In this document: piece after piece, positions 1 to 12,790 of the stretch
Position numbering within the stretch: position 1 is the stretch's first letter
How the letters are laid out: each line of letters opens with the position of its first letter
Assembly (NCBI GenBank): GCA_023105745.1
Contig: JALGQZ010000008.1
Coordinates: 45,691,618-45,755,617, forward strand
From: Austropuccinia psidii
Lineage: Eukaryota > Basidiomycota > Pucciniomycetes > Pucciniales > Sphaerophragmiaceae
Reading direction: 5' to 3'
DNA: 64,000 nucleotides
Position numbers and translations under genes: made by a program
Notes under the pieces: model-generated
Told to the model about the DNA's origin: nothing
Database searches by the model: none
Seen by the model: the letters and a program-made list of their open reading frames with translations, nothing else

Positions 1-82
1 AATAGAAGTCAAAAAATATTAAGCTAGAACATCATTGAAGGAGCAGACGATACCAAATCAATTAAGAAACTAGTGACTAAAC

Positions 83-1050
83 TGCTTCAGCTTCTCCTTC
101 AGCTCTAATGACACTAGCCTGACGCTCCTGTTCTGAGCGTTCGACGATGAATTTGGCTCGCTCGGCTTCTTGCTGGGCAATTTGTTTGGCTTCGACAGCA
201 TGAGTAAATTCTTTACCAAAGGTCATATGAGTCTACGACGCTCGAAAAAGAGACCAAGCAGATATCTCAGTCGATTGGGACTGCTCAGACAAAAAGCCAT
301 AGTAAGTCGAAAATTAGTCTTACGATGGAAACGTCCTCTAGGACAATGTTAAAATCAGAAGCACGTTTGAGCAAATCCTCTCGAATTCGACCTGAGACTA
401 CCTCTCGCTGGGTAATGAGCTCAGCAGCATCAAATTGAGCAACAATAGATTTTAAGACCTCATTTCCGATTGAAGGTAGAACTCGTTCATCATAGTCAGG
501 ACCTAAACTTCTATAAATTTGAGCCAGTTTTGAAACCTCTGGACGGCTGATACATAAAATTGTGTGCTTTTTAATTTGTGCATAAACCCAAAAAGATATC
601 TAATAAAAGAACCAACCAACCTCATGACACGTAACGTCAGACTGACAGTTTGTAGATCTTTGGAGCCTGTGGTAGTGGCGATATTACGGGGTTTGATTCG
701 TACATCGTAAAGAATAGCACGTTGAACCCAAGGAATCAAGAAATGAGTCCCTTCATTGACTGCCTGGAGAAATTAATGATTAAAAATGAGTATCAACTGT
801 TTATAAGAACTAGATCCAATTAAAAAATATACAAACTTTATCTTTAACACCAGAAAAACGATCAAATAAAACTGCTCTATTCCCTCCAGGAACGTCATAA
901 AGTGAGGCTTGAGTTACGAGTGCTCCGGCGATCAATGGACCTGACAGCTAAATAAAATCATAATCAAAATTAGTTGAAATTATTTTATGGAAATGCAAAG
1001 AAAACATTTTACTGAACTCTTCCAAGTGAATTGAAGATATTAGCCGCCAT
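83..1050 (-). CDS. PHB1: Prohibitin-1 (PHB1), five exons visible, C-terminus beyond window edge
   Basis: Prohibitin-1, a subunit of the ring-shaped prohibitin complex of the mitochondrial inner membrane that supports membrane-protein stability and cristae. Exons read on minus: 1050-1018, 947-837, 763-621, 546-324 and 232-83, giving 220 residues; introns are 70, 73, 74 and 91 bp, and all joins keep frame. Diagnostic stretches are a hydrophobic N-terminal segment (GPLIAGALV), [73 protein letters not shown] and the coiled-coil region [14 protein letters not shown] ending at RAEGEAEA. About 60 more residues are expected to the left of the window; the last visible exon probably ends at GCA|GTTTAG, but that site is uncertain. 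The start ATG is followed by GCG GCT ([11 protein letters not shown]). Intron 1 uses a weak donor, GTTCAG, but only this site keeps frame with the TTTAG acceptor. The gene sits in a CpG-retaining patch. Confidence 0.95.
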
Positions 1051-2732
1051 CTTTGAGCTAAACTTGACTTTTAACGATATTCTTCTTAATCGAAACGCTT
1101 TGATTGCAGATTTAAGATATTTTTCAGGAAAAAATTAAAATTAGAATTTGGAAAAACTCAAATTGCATATAACTTTGCAAAATCACATCTTCGCCAAATT
1201 TTACCAAGCATCCACTCAATTTCAATATACTACACATTTTACATGACTCTTTTGAGTCTATGATTATTATAATTGATTTGAATCTATTTTTAAAAAAAAA
1301 TAATGTTGAAAATGAAACATTATATTTTCAACCCACTTTAGAATAATGATTAAGCTTTTTTATACTATATATATTCAAAAAAATGAAACAATTACATAAA
1401 AAAAATGTTTTTTGTTTTGAATTTCTTTTTTTTGCTTGATTAGAAGGTTTTTAAAGAAAATTAATATTATTTTATAAATTTAGATACTTTACTTTATATC
1501 TTTTCTTAGAGAAAAAATATATTAAAATAAAAAAATGTTTTTTTCTTTTAACATCAGAAAATAATGATTATAATTTTATTTGAAAAAAAGTTAAACTTTT
1601 TATAATAATTTTGAGATTTTCTTTTTTAAGTTACAATTTATTAATAATATTTTTTGAAACATAAATTTTTTTAAAAATAAATGAAAATCAAATATTTTGA
1701 ATTATTATATTTTTCTAAAGAAAAACAAAATTAAAATAAAATAATTTATTTAATTTTCATAATTTTATTTGAATATTTTGAATTGGTAATTTTTAAATAC
1801 AAATCTGAAAAAATTCCTTGAGTAAAAATTAATCAATACTTAGCTTAAACAATTAAGACATTTATAGATTACCATTAAAAGAAGATGAAGTATCAAAAAC
1901 TGCATCAAATTAATAAAAAAAACTGTAACACAAAATTTTAAGGTTTTTTTAAAAAAAAAAAAGGAAAAATACTAGTGTAAAAAGTGAAAATTTCTTAAGA
2001 AGTTTTAAATAATAAAGAATTGAAAAAAAAAACATAAAAAATTAAGAAAAATATTTAAAAAAAACTATAAAAGGAATAAAATTGAATATGCATTTCTAAA
2101 TTACTGGAGGATGAAGAAGAAGTAACACTAAATGAAACATTGATTCAGTGGTAATTTAGAGGAAAATTTCAATTCATTTTGAAAAAAAATCCATTTTACA
2201 ATTTAAAAGATTTATTACAGATGAAGGAGCCATTGGTTTTTTTTTGTAGAGCCAATTTCTCAAAAAACAACTCATTTTCATAATTTTGAGTTTGTGGCAA
2301 GAAAAAATCTATTCTTTAATATAATATATAATCAATAGAAATCCATTTTTAGCTTATAGAAAGTGGATACACATGATTTAATATTATCAAGGCTTATATT
2401 GGGGGTTGTACAGACCATTTTTCATGGTTATGATTCAATTTTTGGGGCTGGACTTCATTCTAAACTCTAAGATCATTGACTTACTAAATAGGTGAGTCAA
2501 TTCTCAAAATTTAATTTAATTACTATCTTACTAATGTCTGCTAAAGACATAAAAACTGATTATTTAGATTAACGAGGTAAGCTCTTATATCTTGGGGATT
2601 TGTGGAAGAGAGAGGAGAGACGCAGCAGGAATTTCATCAAAAGAAAATATTTGGATGAACATAAGGATTTGGAAAAACCATTTCTTTTCTGAAAGATAAG
2701 AAAATAAAATTAACTCTTGTAATCAAGGTGCC
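1051..2732. other. AT-rich intergenic DNA, no gene seen
   Basis: A PHB1 upstream zone that still has a few CpGs up to about 1,200, then very AT-rich sequence with many A and T runs. No open frame, RNA gene or recognisable repeat end was found on either strand. Confidence 0.6.
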
Positions 2733-3240
2733 AACAACAGGTGTGCTCAAATCTAAATGGAGAATTTTCGACCTTACAGATTATCTGAGCTGAGGTCAAT
2801 TTCATATCTCCATTTTACCATTAGCTGAGAGATATTTTCATCATGGAACAATTTAATAAGGAAGTAAAATATCCTTAATGGCCCTCAAAATACCTGGTCT
2901 ATATATAATATTGACCAAATTATAAATAATTATCAATCTTATCAAAGATAAATCCTCTTTATTTTTTTATTAATTCAGTAATAAAAAGGCCAAATAACAA
3001 TTTGAATTTATGAACAACATCAGGAAAAATGAATTTAACTATTGGGACATATCCTTATCAAATTGAGGATAATTAACATCTGGAATATGACATTAGATTA
3101 AATAAAGAAAAAAATGTTAATGAAAGAATAAAGGGAAGTATATTTTAGAGAAATAAATATGAAAAAAAATGATAAATGGGAGAGTTAGATTCAGAATGAA
3201 GATACACAAAGTCAAAAGGCTGATGAAATTTGACATCAGG
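2733..3240 (+). pseudogene. Decayed coding-like stretch, unassigned
   Basis: One forward frame beginning at about 2,733 reads as protein-like sequence (KSKWRIFDLTDYLS, then GQFHISILPLAERYFHH, then SLMALKIPGLYIILTKL) between stop codons, and again around 3,180-3,240 (VRFRMKIHKVKRLMKFDIRM). Several stops are TAA or TGA and could come from CAA or CGA by C-to-T change, as in the better-understood relics of this window. I do not recognise the family. It is probably a fragment of an old mobile-element or multicopy gene; it could also be chance. Confidence 0.3.
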
Positions 3241-6187
3241 ATGCACGAACATGAAATAAAGATTGAGGTAAAAAGTTAAAGATTCAAATTATTATAGTTA
3301 GTATGATTAAAATGTTTCTTGGCTAAGATTGTGATCCATAAATAAGATAAGGTCTTTTTTATTTCAAATTCTTAAGATATTTAGATATATTTCATCTCCA
3401 GTTTATTTCTCACATAAAATATCTTTGAATAAAATTAATATGTAGTAATTAAATAAAAAAATGTATATTATATTATCCAAAAACTTATTTATAAGTAAAA
3501 TAAACAATTTAAAGTTTCACCCTAAAATAAAAATCGATTTCATAAACAAAGATTCAATCTTATATTAACTTATAGATTTTAAATTAATTTTGAATTTGTT
3601 TTAAAATTATTACTCTTATACAGAATTAGTATGAAACACAAGGAAATATCTTATTGCTTATTTTTTGATTTAATAAGACAAATTATTTACCAATATATTC
3701 ATCTATATGATTTTATACTAGCTCTTTATGTTTTTATCCATTATTTGCTATTTATAGTAATGATTAATTATTTGCAAGTCAATTTTACATGTTAAAAATA
3801 AGATAGTTTTTTTCTCCTTTTTTTAAAAAGTTTCTTTGTTAAATAATTAGAAAATGATTTCCTTTTTTTTCTTTTATTACAAAAAATATTAGAATAAATT
3901 TATGAATTTACTAATTTTCAGAATTCCTTTTCTTTTCAAAAAACATAAATAAAAAAACTCAAAAATATAAATGTAACTTAAGATATTGATTATTATTTAT
4001 CTTAATTATTGATAACTACTTCATAAATCTTAATTATTAAGTTACTATTTTTTAATTTAAAGATAATTATAGCTAAGATTTTATAAATTCAAAAGAGAAA
4101 AGAGATCATTTATTGCTTTAATTTGAAATTTCTTGAGGCCTGTTCTAACTAAACACAAAAACTTTTTTTAATTGAGTATTTGAGCCCAAACATCACTTCA
4201 AATAAAGCCAAATTTTTTGAATAAAAATCCCATGTATGATTTATATTTGAATTCTTTTTTCAAAATGAAAATATTCAAGGTGGGAATTTCTCAAAATAAT
4301 AATTTTAGGTTTGGATTTAAAATATATCCAGCTTTTTTAAATTCCAAAAATTCCAAACATGAAATCATCACTTCCAACCCATGTTCACTATCACCATTTG
4401 AATAATTCAGCCCAAAAACTTATCAACTTCAGAAATTAAGGACTCTACTTCTTCTCAGGAAAATTCAGGACAACTTACATCATCCAGCTATCTAAAAATG
4501 ATAAGTTGGCTAAAAAGAAATAATTTGTATCTTGTTTTGGACCTTCTGGAAAGACATCAATTGGAAGGCCCCCATTATCTAAAAAAATGGATTCCAATTA
4601 ATGGCTAATGAGTTGAACAGAAATTCAAAAGAAAATTAAGCTGAACCCTAAAAATAAAAGGGATTGATGGAAAAATTAAAAAAGAAATTATATATCTTTA
4701 AGAAATTATGAGAAAAGAAACTTTTTGAGTATTACTTATGAATACCTCAACAAAGGGATTAACACAATGACTCAAAATATAGAAACACTTTTCACATTCT
4801 GCTAACAAATGGATGAGCCTTTTAGTAATAAACCAAATATAACACTACTGGAAGCTTGCAGCTTCTTAGAGCTGGAAACAAATTAGATTCTTGAGAAAGA
4901 TGAATAATTTATAAAAAAAAAGGTATGTTTTATATTTTTTGAAAAGAAAACTTAAAAATTGTGCTGATTATAAATAAATAGGTCTTTGAAGTGATATTAA
5001 ACCAGAAAGACGTTTCCAGCATACGTGGTCTTGAAAAACATGCAGCCAGAAGCCCTAATAAGGACTGTGCTCAAATGGAGAAGTTTCATTTGACTAAATT
5101 AATAGTGCCTCCTTCAATAAATTCCTAAGGAATTTCTAATTCTGTATTCTATGTCTGAATAAGGGAAAATACCATGCACTATCAATGTCATCTGAAATTG
5201 ATCCAAGTATCACCATTGAAATTAATTAGGAAGTTTTCATAGAAGATAGCACATCTTCTTCAGTATGGAAATTGAGTATTTAAACACCATCAAAATAAAT
5301 ACTTGTACATGAATCAGTCAAGAAATTAAATCCACAAATCATGTCAAAAATCAAAATGGAATCAAATTATGTACCCTCATATTCTTCAGTATTCATTGCA
5401 AAAAAAGGAGATGATTATTGAAAACTAATCCTAGCTATATATCATATTTGCATCCAACAATTCTCTCATATTAGCACATAGTTTCAGTTATTCTTCCAAA
5501 TTGGAATGGTAAAAAATAAAGTGGAAAGAAAAAAATAAATTTTAAAGAAAATGTCTCAAAAAGGGTTAGATCATAAAGAAAATTGAAGTTAATCCTGAAT
5601 GAGAAAAAAATAAAAAAGAAATTGAATTTAAAGAAAAAAAATTCAAGACACAAAGTGATTTTTAATATAAGAAATTAAAACTTCAAATTTACTTTCAGAA
5701 TGAACAAAAAAAGATGGATTTTAATATTGAAATTTTACAATAAAATCACTCATGAAACAAGATAGAGACTATTATCAAGTTAATTGTTAATAAATAAGAT
5801 TTTATATTAATATGCTTTTGATATTTATATAAAAAGGGTGTGTTTATTTGAGATATATTACAACAGCAGCTATGGGATTATATATACAAGATTTGATAGT
5901 GTCATGGTTGTAGCCCTATGGTATTTGGATGCTAAAAATATTAACTTCATATTAAATTTGAGTCATATTTCTTATAATATAGTTGGGATTTTCAACTTCA
6001 CCATATTGATATAAATTCTCACTTACAAGATTAATTGAGTAGTATAAGTATTAGTGGGTATTTAATATAAAAAACAGATAACAAGATATTAACTCTTGTT
6101 TTGAAGATGAACAAGTAATATGAATTATTTATTGATGCAAAATTTAGTTAAAATTGGATATCATTCCATATTTGAGAGATTTCAGCC
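3241..6187. other. AT-rich intergenic DNA, no gene seen
   Basis: Low-complexity, CpG-poor sequence without a supported gene. Short open frames near 4,217-4,405 (plus) and 5,471-5,653 (minus) are rich in F, N and K, as expected from chance in AT-rich DNA. Likely old transposon remains beyond recognition. Confidence 0.55.
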
Positions 6188-6192
6188 AATTT

Positions 6193-7948
6193 TTTAAGGA
6201 GTTGATATTAAACTTTTATTAAAAATCAAATAATTTTCCTGTCGCCAAAATTCTTTAAGGTAAAATTATACAAAAATAGTGATTTTAAGATTTTTCAAGA
6301 AAAAAACATGCCAAAATTATTTTTATTAACCTTTTTATTATAAAAAAATAATATTAGAAAGATTTATTGTTTTAACAACAATAAAAATTTATCCAAAAAT
6401 ACTCTAAAAGAGATATTTAAGGTTACAAAAATGAATTTATTCAAAAGCAATTTCATTTGGAATTAGTTGATAAGAGGACTGAAAGAAATGTACATGATAG
6501 CAGAGTCCTTAAAAAAATATTAAAGATAAAACACAACCAAAAGTGACCAGAGTGAATTTGGAAACAAAGTGGAAAAGCTAACAGTGATGAAATATGCTTT
6601 AATTCACTTTGTGGGTCATTAAAGGGTAAAAATGATTATAATAGTTAAAAACAATTACTATAACTATTTTTTAAGTGTTTAAAGGTTTCAAAATGATTTA
6701 AAATTTCTGGTTTGAATCATTTATTAATTCGCTTAACAGTTTTTAAGCTCATTATAAGTGGAAAAGATTCTAACATAAAGAGAAAAGTGGAGCAAAGAAG
6801 ACATTATTTTAAAGCTACAAATTATCTTTCTACAAAATATAAACCTAATATATTCATTTTTTAAAGAAAAAATGACAAGATAGAAGACAATTTTGGAATC
6901 ATTGAACCCTGGTTTGGACAAAAAAGGGCTGGTTTGAGCCCTTTTAGTCCCTTAAACCAACAATTTCTATATCAATACTTGGTTTATAGCCTTAAAAACA
7001 TGTCAAAATTTGTGTAAGAGACCTAAAAAACAGTTAGAACTGTTATTATTAAGTATTTTTTGACTTAAGGGTAGTTTTACCCTCTTGGAAATAATTAAAA
7101 TTGCCCTGGTTGGTATCAAAACTTCATCATCAATTGAGTCACAGACCCTGTGACTTAACACCAGACAAAAATTCATGAAATTTTGCATTAATTTTTACAT
7201 CTCATGCCTGTAAGAAAGGAATTTGGGGGAGTCTGGCACCCTTAAAGCCAAGATTCCTTTTCCCCCAAAATTAATATTTCCAATTTTTTTTCTTTGATTC
7301 TTCATCATTTATTATACTTAAGATTTAAACATGTAATTCAATTGAAAAAATAAAGTATAAAACTGTAATAAGTCCACATATTTCAATTTAAGCTCAATTA
7401 TGTAATACATGTGCACATTTTAACATTTCAATGGGAAATACTTCAATTCCTCATACCTTCTAGAATGCACACCACACCTCAATTTTAACACAAAGAATTG
7501 ATAGTTAACACCACACATGGCGTGAATTATCCTGAATTTTTGAGAATTTTCAAATTTTAATATAGAAAGTACTAAAAAATTAATGTAAGCTTATTTGAAG
7601 TTGAGTTTCAGAATTTTCATTCAAAGGTGACCCCACAAATGATTTTTTATGAGGAATCTAATGGTTAAGTAATTTTCATATTTTTATTTACTGGAAAAAA
7701 AAGCTATAATAATTTTGATTAAACTTTTTACAATTTTTTTTTTATTTTTACTTCATTATTTAAAGTAAAACAGTACTTTTAAATTTTTAAAATGAAATAT
7801 AAGTTCATTTTTAAATTTTAATTATAAATTTGATTTTTATATTTAAATTTTTCTTTTATATTTCAAAATAAAAGTATTGTTTTTTTCTTATAACTTAATT
7901 GTTTTTTTGACATCTTTTGGGTATATAAAAATACCTCTAAGACTTACA
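6193..7948 (-). mobile_element. Solo LTR, TGTAAGG/GGCTCACA group, type B copy 1
   Basis: About 1.76 kb. It aligns end to end with the better preserved copies at 37,472-39,267 (opposite strand) and 55,550-58,681: the left part shares the motif around TTTTCCTGTC and AAGGTAAAA, the middle shares the AGAAAAGTGGAGCAAAGAAG block (6,780-6,800), and the right half shares the CCCCCAAAA block near 7,262 and the GACTTACA end, a decayed GGCTCACA. Flanking 5-mers are AATTT (6,188-6,192) and AATTC (7,949-7,953), a target-site duplication with one C/T difference. Both internal open frames here (6,733-6,921 and 7,003-7,188) lie within the LTR and are not genes. Strand is given as the inferred coding sense of the parent element. 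Confidence 0.8.
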
Positions 7949-8146
7949 AATTCTAATTTTTTTTTGAAATCTCAATTTAAATTGATAGTCTGTGAATTTT
8001 CACATTTGAGCCGCCATCTTTATATAATTTTAAATTATTAATTGTCTTGGAACATCATACCATACATAAAATTAAAAATCTTTTTACAGGAAATTCAATA
8101 CTTATTTCCTGATCAGGGAAAAATAATAATTTAATAAATAATAACT

Positions 8147-8596
8147 TTAATGAGTTATTGTGGAAAATGTTTTGATAATAGGAATATAAAGGAGAAAATG
8201 AAAATCCCAAGCATAATTATCACAATGTGGAAAATTGGAAAACTGGTTTAATGTATATTTAATATTATTTTCAAGAGAAGATTTATTTGAGTTCTTGAAA
8301 GAGAAAAAAACATTCAAAGCCAGGTATTCCAAGTTCTTTGATAGTCTAGGTCTTTCCTTTTAGAAAAATAGATTCAATATTTCTGATATTTTTGGGGCCA
8401 TGGATGTAACCTTTTCATATTCTTCAATCCTTCCAGAAATTTTATTTCTAGAGACATATCTTACTAAACTATAATCACCAAGATTAGGAGGATTCAAAAA
8501 AAATTCATACATTGACCCATTAATCTTGTTTCCACATTCCTTATTATTTCCAAGGAAAGAAGTCGTATTAATAAGATAACATGATGAAAGCTTCAT
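8147..8596 (-). pseudogene. Decayed open frame broken by one stop, unknown family
   Basis: Two consecutive frames (8,596-8,360 and 8,332-8,147) are in the same phase and separated only by one TAA and nine sense codons, so together they make about 150 codons: MKLSSCYLINTTSFLG through SEILNLFF, stop, KERPRLSKN, then EYLALNVFFSFKNSN to the end. The composition is less biased than chance frames nearby, with W, C, G and P residues present. I do not recognise a domain. It is probably part of an old transposon protein; a chance run of open frame cannot be excluded. Confidence 0.3.
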
Positions 8597-9429
8597 CTTT
8601 GATTTTTTGTAGTCATTAATGGATTCAAAGGTTTAGAACTTTGTTTCAGAAAAAAATCAAATTAATTATCTTTTAATTTAGGTTTTATGACAAAGAGTAA
8701 AGCCATTTTTAATTAGTTTATAATTTTTTTGAAAATGATAAAACAAATTTAGTGCTTTTAAAATCCAAGTTTGGAACTGTTTACATTCTGCTTCATTTTT
8801 TGGAATAGAAGTCAAAAAAAACTCTGGATTTGATTGGGAAAATATTTTAAAGGATTTTTTATATCTTTAATTTGTTTTTTTTATTCTATGTGCATGCATT
8901 ATTGAAGAATAAGTTTGCTCAATCTCTGAAAAATGGCTTACATTCCAATATAAAACACTGGTTTAAAAACTAATTCACAGGAATGAACCAGTCAGAGGGT
9001 TAAAAGAGAAAAATTCATAATAATATTAAAAAAGAACATGTCAGTTATATTTAATGATAAAAAAATAAAAATAATTAATTGGGCATGGAAGTGGTTCCTA
9101 TTTTGACCCATTATGACAAAAATTTCAAACAAGATTATTAATAAAAGTGTTATTTTTTTCAAAAAGGGGAAAATAATGATAGATAAAGTCAAAGTTTGGT
9201 TTCATTTTGAATATTAATTCATATTATATTACTACTTACCAAGCTTTTTAAAATAGAAATACTGATATTAAAATTTCTTTTTAATTTATCTCAGAAATTG
9301 AATAAGCAATTTTTGTTATAATAAAATTTTATTTAGAAAGGGATCTATTAAAAGAATATTAGTTTTCTTATTAATAGTGAGATTAGTCACTTTTTTGAAG
9401 TCATTTCATATTTTATTCAAAACCCTTTT
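8597..9429. other. AT-rich intergenic DNA, no gene seen
   Basis: No gene or RNA is recognisable on either strand. The short frame at 8,992-9,192 (minus) is hydrophobic low-complexity sequence typical of chance frames in AT-rich DNA. Confidence 0.5.
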
Positions 9430-10420
9430 GCATTTTTAAATAAATGGAATGATCAATTTTTTTTTTAAAAAAAAAATTGAAAGATAAATATAAGTATCAA
9501 AAAAAATAAATTCTTTTTTAAATAGATATTAAGTTAAATTTAACACCAACTTGTTTTTTTTGGACTTATATTAAAATGAAAGAAAATTCTCAAAAAAAAA
9601 ATCAAAGGTAGAAAGAGTAGTAATAAAAAAATGAGCTGGTCATTTTTCATCTTATTTAAGCTCATTCTAAATTTTGAAAAAAAATATGAGTTATCAATTA
9701 TATTTTTTCAAAAAGAAATTAATGGATAAATATAAATATTAAAATTAAAATAATAAAAGTAACACTTTTTTCAATAGATAGTAAGCTAAAATTAATAATC
9801 AATTGTTTTTTTTGATTTATATTTAAATAAAAGAAAATTTAAAAATAAAATTAACAATATTGTTTTTTGGAAAAATAAAATGAGACCTAGAAATAGTAGT
9901 AATAAAAAGAATTAGTTAGTTATTTCTCATTTTTCAATTTATTTTAAAATAAAACAAAATCATAAAAAAATAAACAACTAATTTTATTTTTGAAAAAACC
10001 AGAAAAATATATCTAGAAAGAGTCTTAATAAAATAAAATGAATATATTATTTTTCTGACTGGTTTGAATTTTTCTCTTATTTCTTTCTGAGAATTATTCA
10101 AAAGTTTGAAAAAAAAAATTGAAAAATAAATTAATTCATTTTAACAAAAAGAAAATTTTAAGTAAAGATATAAATATTAAAATAAAAATTCAAGAATTAA
10201 TGTTTTTTTTAATAGAGGGTAAGCTGAAAGAATTTCTAATTTTTGGATATTCTTATTTATTTAAATTCAAATAAAAGGAGATTTAAAAAAGTTAAAAATT
10301 TGTTTTTAAAAAAAAAAAAAAAAACTAAAAAGTATACCAATAGAAAAAGATTAAGACATAAGTTTTTTGTTGAATAAAGATTATTCTAAAAATATTACTC
10401 ACAGATATAATTATTTTTCA
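9430..10420. repeat. Degenerate long-period tandem repeat
   Basis: The same ordered block recurs at about 9,456, 9,703 and 10,143: a GATAAATATAAATATTAAAA-like segment, then TTTTTTCAATAGATAGTAAGCT-like sequence, then a TTTATATTTAAATAAAAGAAAAT-like end. A second block (TAGAAAGAGTAGTAATAAAA-like) recurs at about 9,610, 9,896 and 10,010, and weakly at 10,335. The spacing is near 245 bp once and longer afterwards, so the array has taken insertions. A perfect 28-nt palindrome (TCAA, ten T, ten A, TTGA) lies at 9,453-9,480. No coding potential. Confidence 0.6.
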
Positions 10421-11559
10421 AATTAAAACTGAAATATTGAATAAAATTAAATTATACATTTATTCCAAAAAACATAATTTAAAAAAAGAAAAGAATGGAA
10501 ACTGAAAAGTTCTCCATATCTTGAATGATGAGTAGTCTTAAATTATTAATTTTTTAGAATAAAAAGAGTAATTCCAATTTTTGTTACTGAGCTTTTGTTT
10601 AAAATATTCAAATATTAAAAAAAAATTAAAAATCAATTTTGTTTGGAAAAAATAAGATAAAATTAATTGAGTTTTTCTATCTTCTTGGTTATTTTATAAT
10701 AAAAATAGGAGAATTTCTCAAAAGAATTTTTGAAAATTTGTTTTCCATTTTTATTTAAAATAAATAAAATCAAATAAATAAATAAAAATTTTATCCTGAT
10801 AACTTTTAAAGGTATTTAAAATGGAATTTTATATTTGATATTCCTAATTTTTAATTCACTTGATTTTGGTGATAAATTTTTTAATTTTATATGTGGTTTT
10901 ATGAAAAACAAAACATAAAAAATCTAAAAAGACTTTAACAAAAAATTGTTATTTCAAAATTAAATGAATTTAATTTATAAAAAAAAATTCCTCCAATCAG
11001 CAAGAATGCCATTTTTTGATAATAATAAAAAAATTATTTGAATTTTTGAATTTTAATTTTTTTTTTTTTTTTTTTTTGAAAAAAAAATTCTATTGAATTA
11101 AAAGTTTTTAAAGAAATCTTTAGCAATGAATTTTTTCAAAAAAAAATTCTTTTATTAATTTTATTTTTGTGATTCTATTAAATAAAATGATACATTCAAA
11201 ATAACTCCTTTAAAATTACCTTTATTTATATAGAAATAAAATCACCATAGCTACCAAATTAAATAATCCTGTTTTTTTTTTCTTATAAATAAGCAAAAAA
11301 CCAAAATTTATTTTTAAAAAATTAGATTAATCAGTGGAGGTTGAAAATGAAGATTTCTATTTTAATATTTTTTTCCTTTTTAGAAAATAAAATAAAAATT
11401 ATTTTTCTTTATTTTAAATTTTTTGAATTCACTTTTTTTTCATAATAAGATATATAAAAATAATAAATTATTATAACAATTCAATTTAATTTCTTTCATA
11501 TTTTCACAAAGATTTTCTACAATACCATTTTAATGTCTTTCTAGTATTACTTGAAACTT
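10421..11559. other. Extremely AT-rich DNA with a 21-nt T run
   Basis: No gene is seen. It contains an uninterrupted run of 21 T at 11,057-11,077 followed by G and nine A, giving a strong A/T foldback. The rest is short A/T runs with almost no CpG. Confidence 0.55.
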
Positions 11560-12790
11560 GGGTGGGTCATTATCATTATATAATTCAAGCCATTGATCAC
11601 CAATTTTTTATAAGAGATTATGCAATATTACACAGCTTATTACCCAATTAATAGATTTTTTAACATATTATCCATTATTTATTTGACATTGCATTTGTTT
11701 CAATTATTACCATAAATATTTTAGTATTCCTATTTCATGCTCTATATGCACACATTACTGGGCCAGGAAATAATTAAGCTTTTTTTATCATTTAATGCAT
11801 GTATAAAATTAACTTAATATTCAGGATGAACTAATTAGAGGTTTTGATATTCTGAATCAGAAAACAAGTATCTATTTTCTGAGAAAAATAGCTCAGGAAC
11901 TTGACAAATATTCATTCTTTCGATAAACTCTTGAGTCATTCACTGACACTGGAAGGCCTACATGTAATTCTCAAAAACATTTGTTCAAATCAAATACAAG
12001 ATTAATTGAAATTTAATAGATATATAAAAACCAAAATATCAACTGCTCCTTAGTCCATTTAAAAATGAATCCTATATTATTATGCTTCTAATAAAAGTGA
12101 ACCTCAGGATCAGTGGGTGGCTTTTGATAAAATCAGATAAAGCTTCCATAAATAAATCCAATTAAACCTGTAAATCCCTCATCTTTAATTCCCTGTTACA
12201 GCTCTACCCATTCATTTTCATCTAGGAATTTAAGATAACTTGATTTGTGCTTTAGAAGTTCTCATATAATATGTTGTGTATAAAGTGTCACAGCTCCTTT
12301 TACAATGCCAAAAATTGATTCATTCCAAACGGCTGATGAGCTTGTTCCATTACTACCTAGGTAGCACAGTTCTACAGCCAATTTTATTTCAATATCACGG
12401 TGCTTGGCCTTAGCTTTATTTTTTAAATACTTCATCATGAATTGTAATTCTCACCAAATCTCAAAAGCTAGAATACAATTTTCAACATAATTGTCTAAAT
12501 TTTTCAGATGGTAAGATTATCAAATCACATTCTTGGTAAATATATGGGTGTTTGTGAACTTGAAGTTGCTTTTTATATAATTAACCAAGGGTTAAAAAGT
12601 CTTCTTCAAGTTCTTCATCAATATCACCTTTCATGGAATATGAATATTTGGATATTTTCAAATCAAAATTAATTTGTCTTTTCTGTAAGCTCTTTTTCAT
12701 TATAGAAGAATTAATTTGGTAAGTTAAAAAAAGTTTGGAGATGGTGTTTTTTTTTTGAAAGATGGAATTTGGTATCAAAAAATTGAGTTT
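11560..12790 (-). pseudogene. PIF/Harbinger DDE transposase relic
   Basis: Read on minus from about 12,780, several frames together give a PIF/Harbinger-type transposase. The N-terminal stretch (12,778-12,581) opens MIPNSIFQKK. Then follow KHRDIEIKLAVELCYLGSNG, SSAVWNESIFGIVKGAVTLY and HKSSYLKF, then GIKDEGFTGLIGFIYGSFI, the region of the first catalytic Asp (family form GxIDGS; here IYGS, so the Asp appears lost). Next come QKPPTDPEVHFY, GLPVSVNDSRVYRK (second catalytic Asp region, retained) and, near 11,650, the C-terminal WVISCVILHNLL and GDQWLELYNDNDPP segments. Many in-frame stops and frameshifts make it a dead copy. Terminal inverted repeats were not located. Confidence 0.8.

Noticed and set aside
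170..352. A 60-codon plus-strand frame at the left edge
   Set aside because: Antisense to PHB1 exons 4 and 5 and the intron between them.
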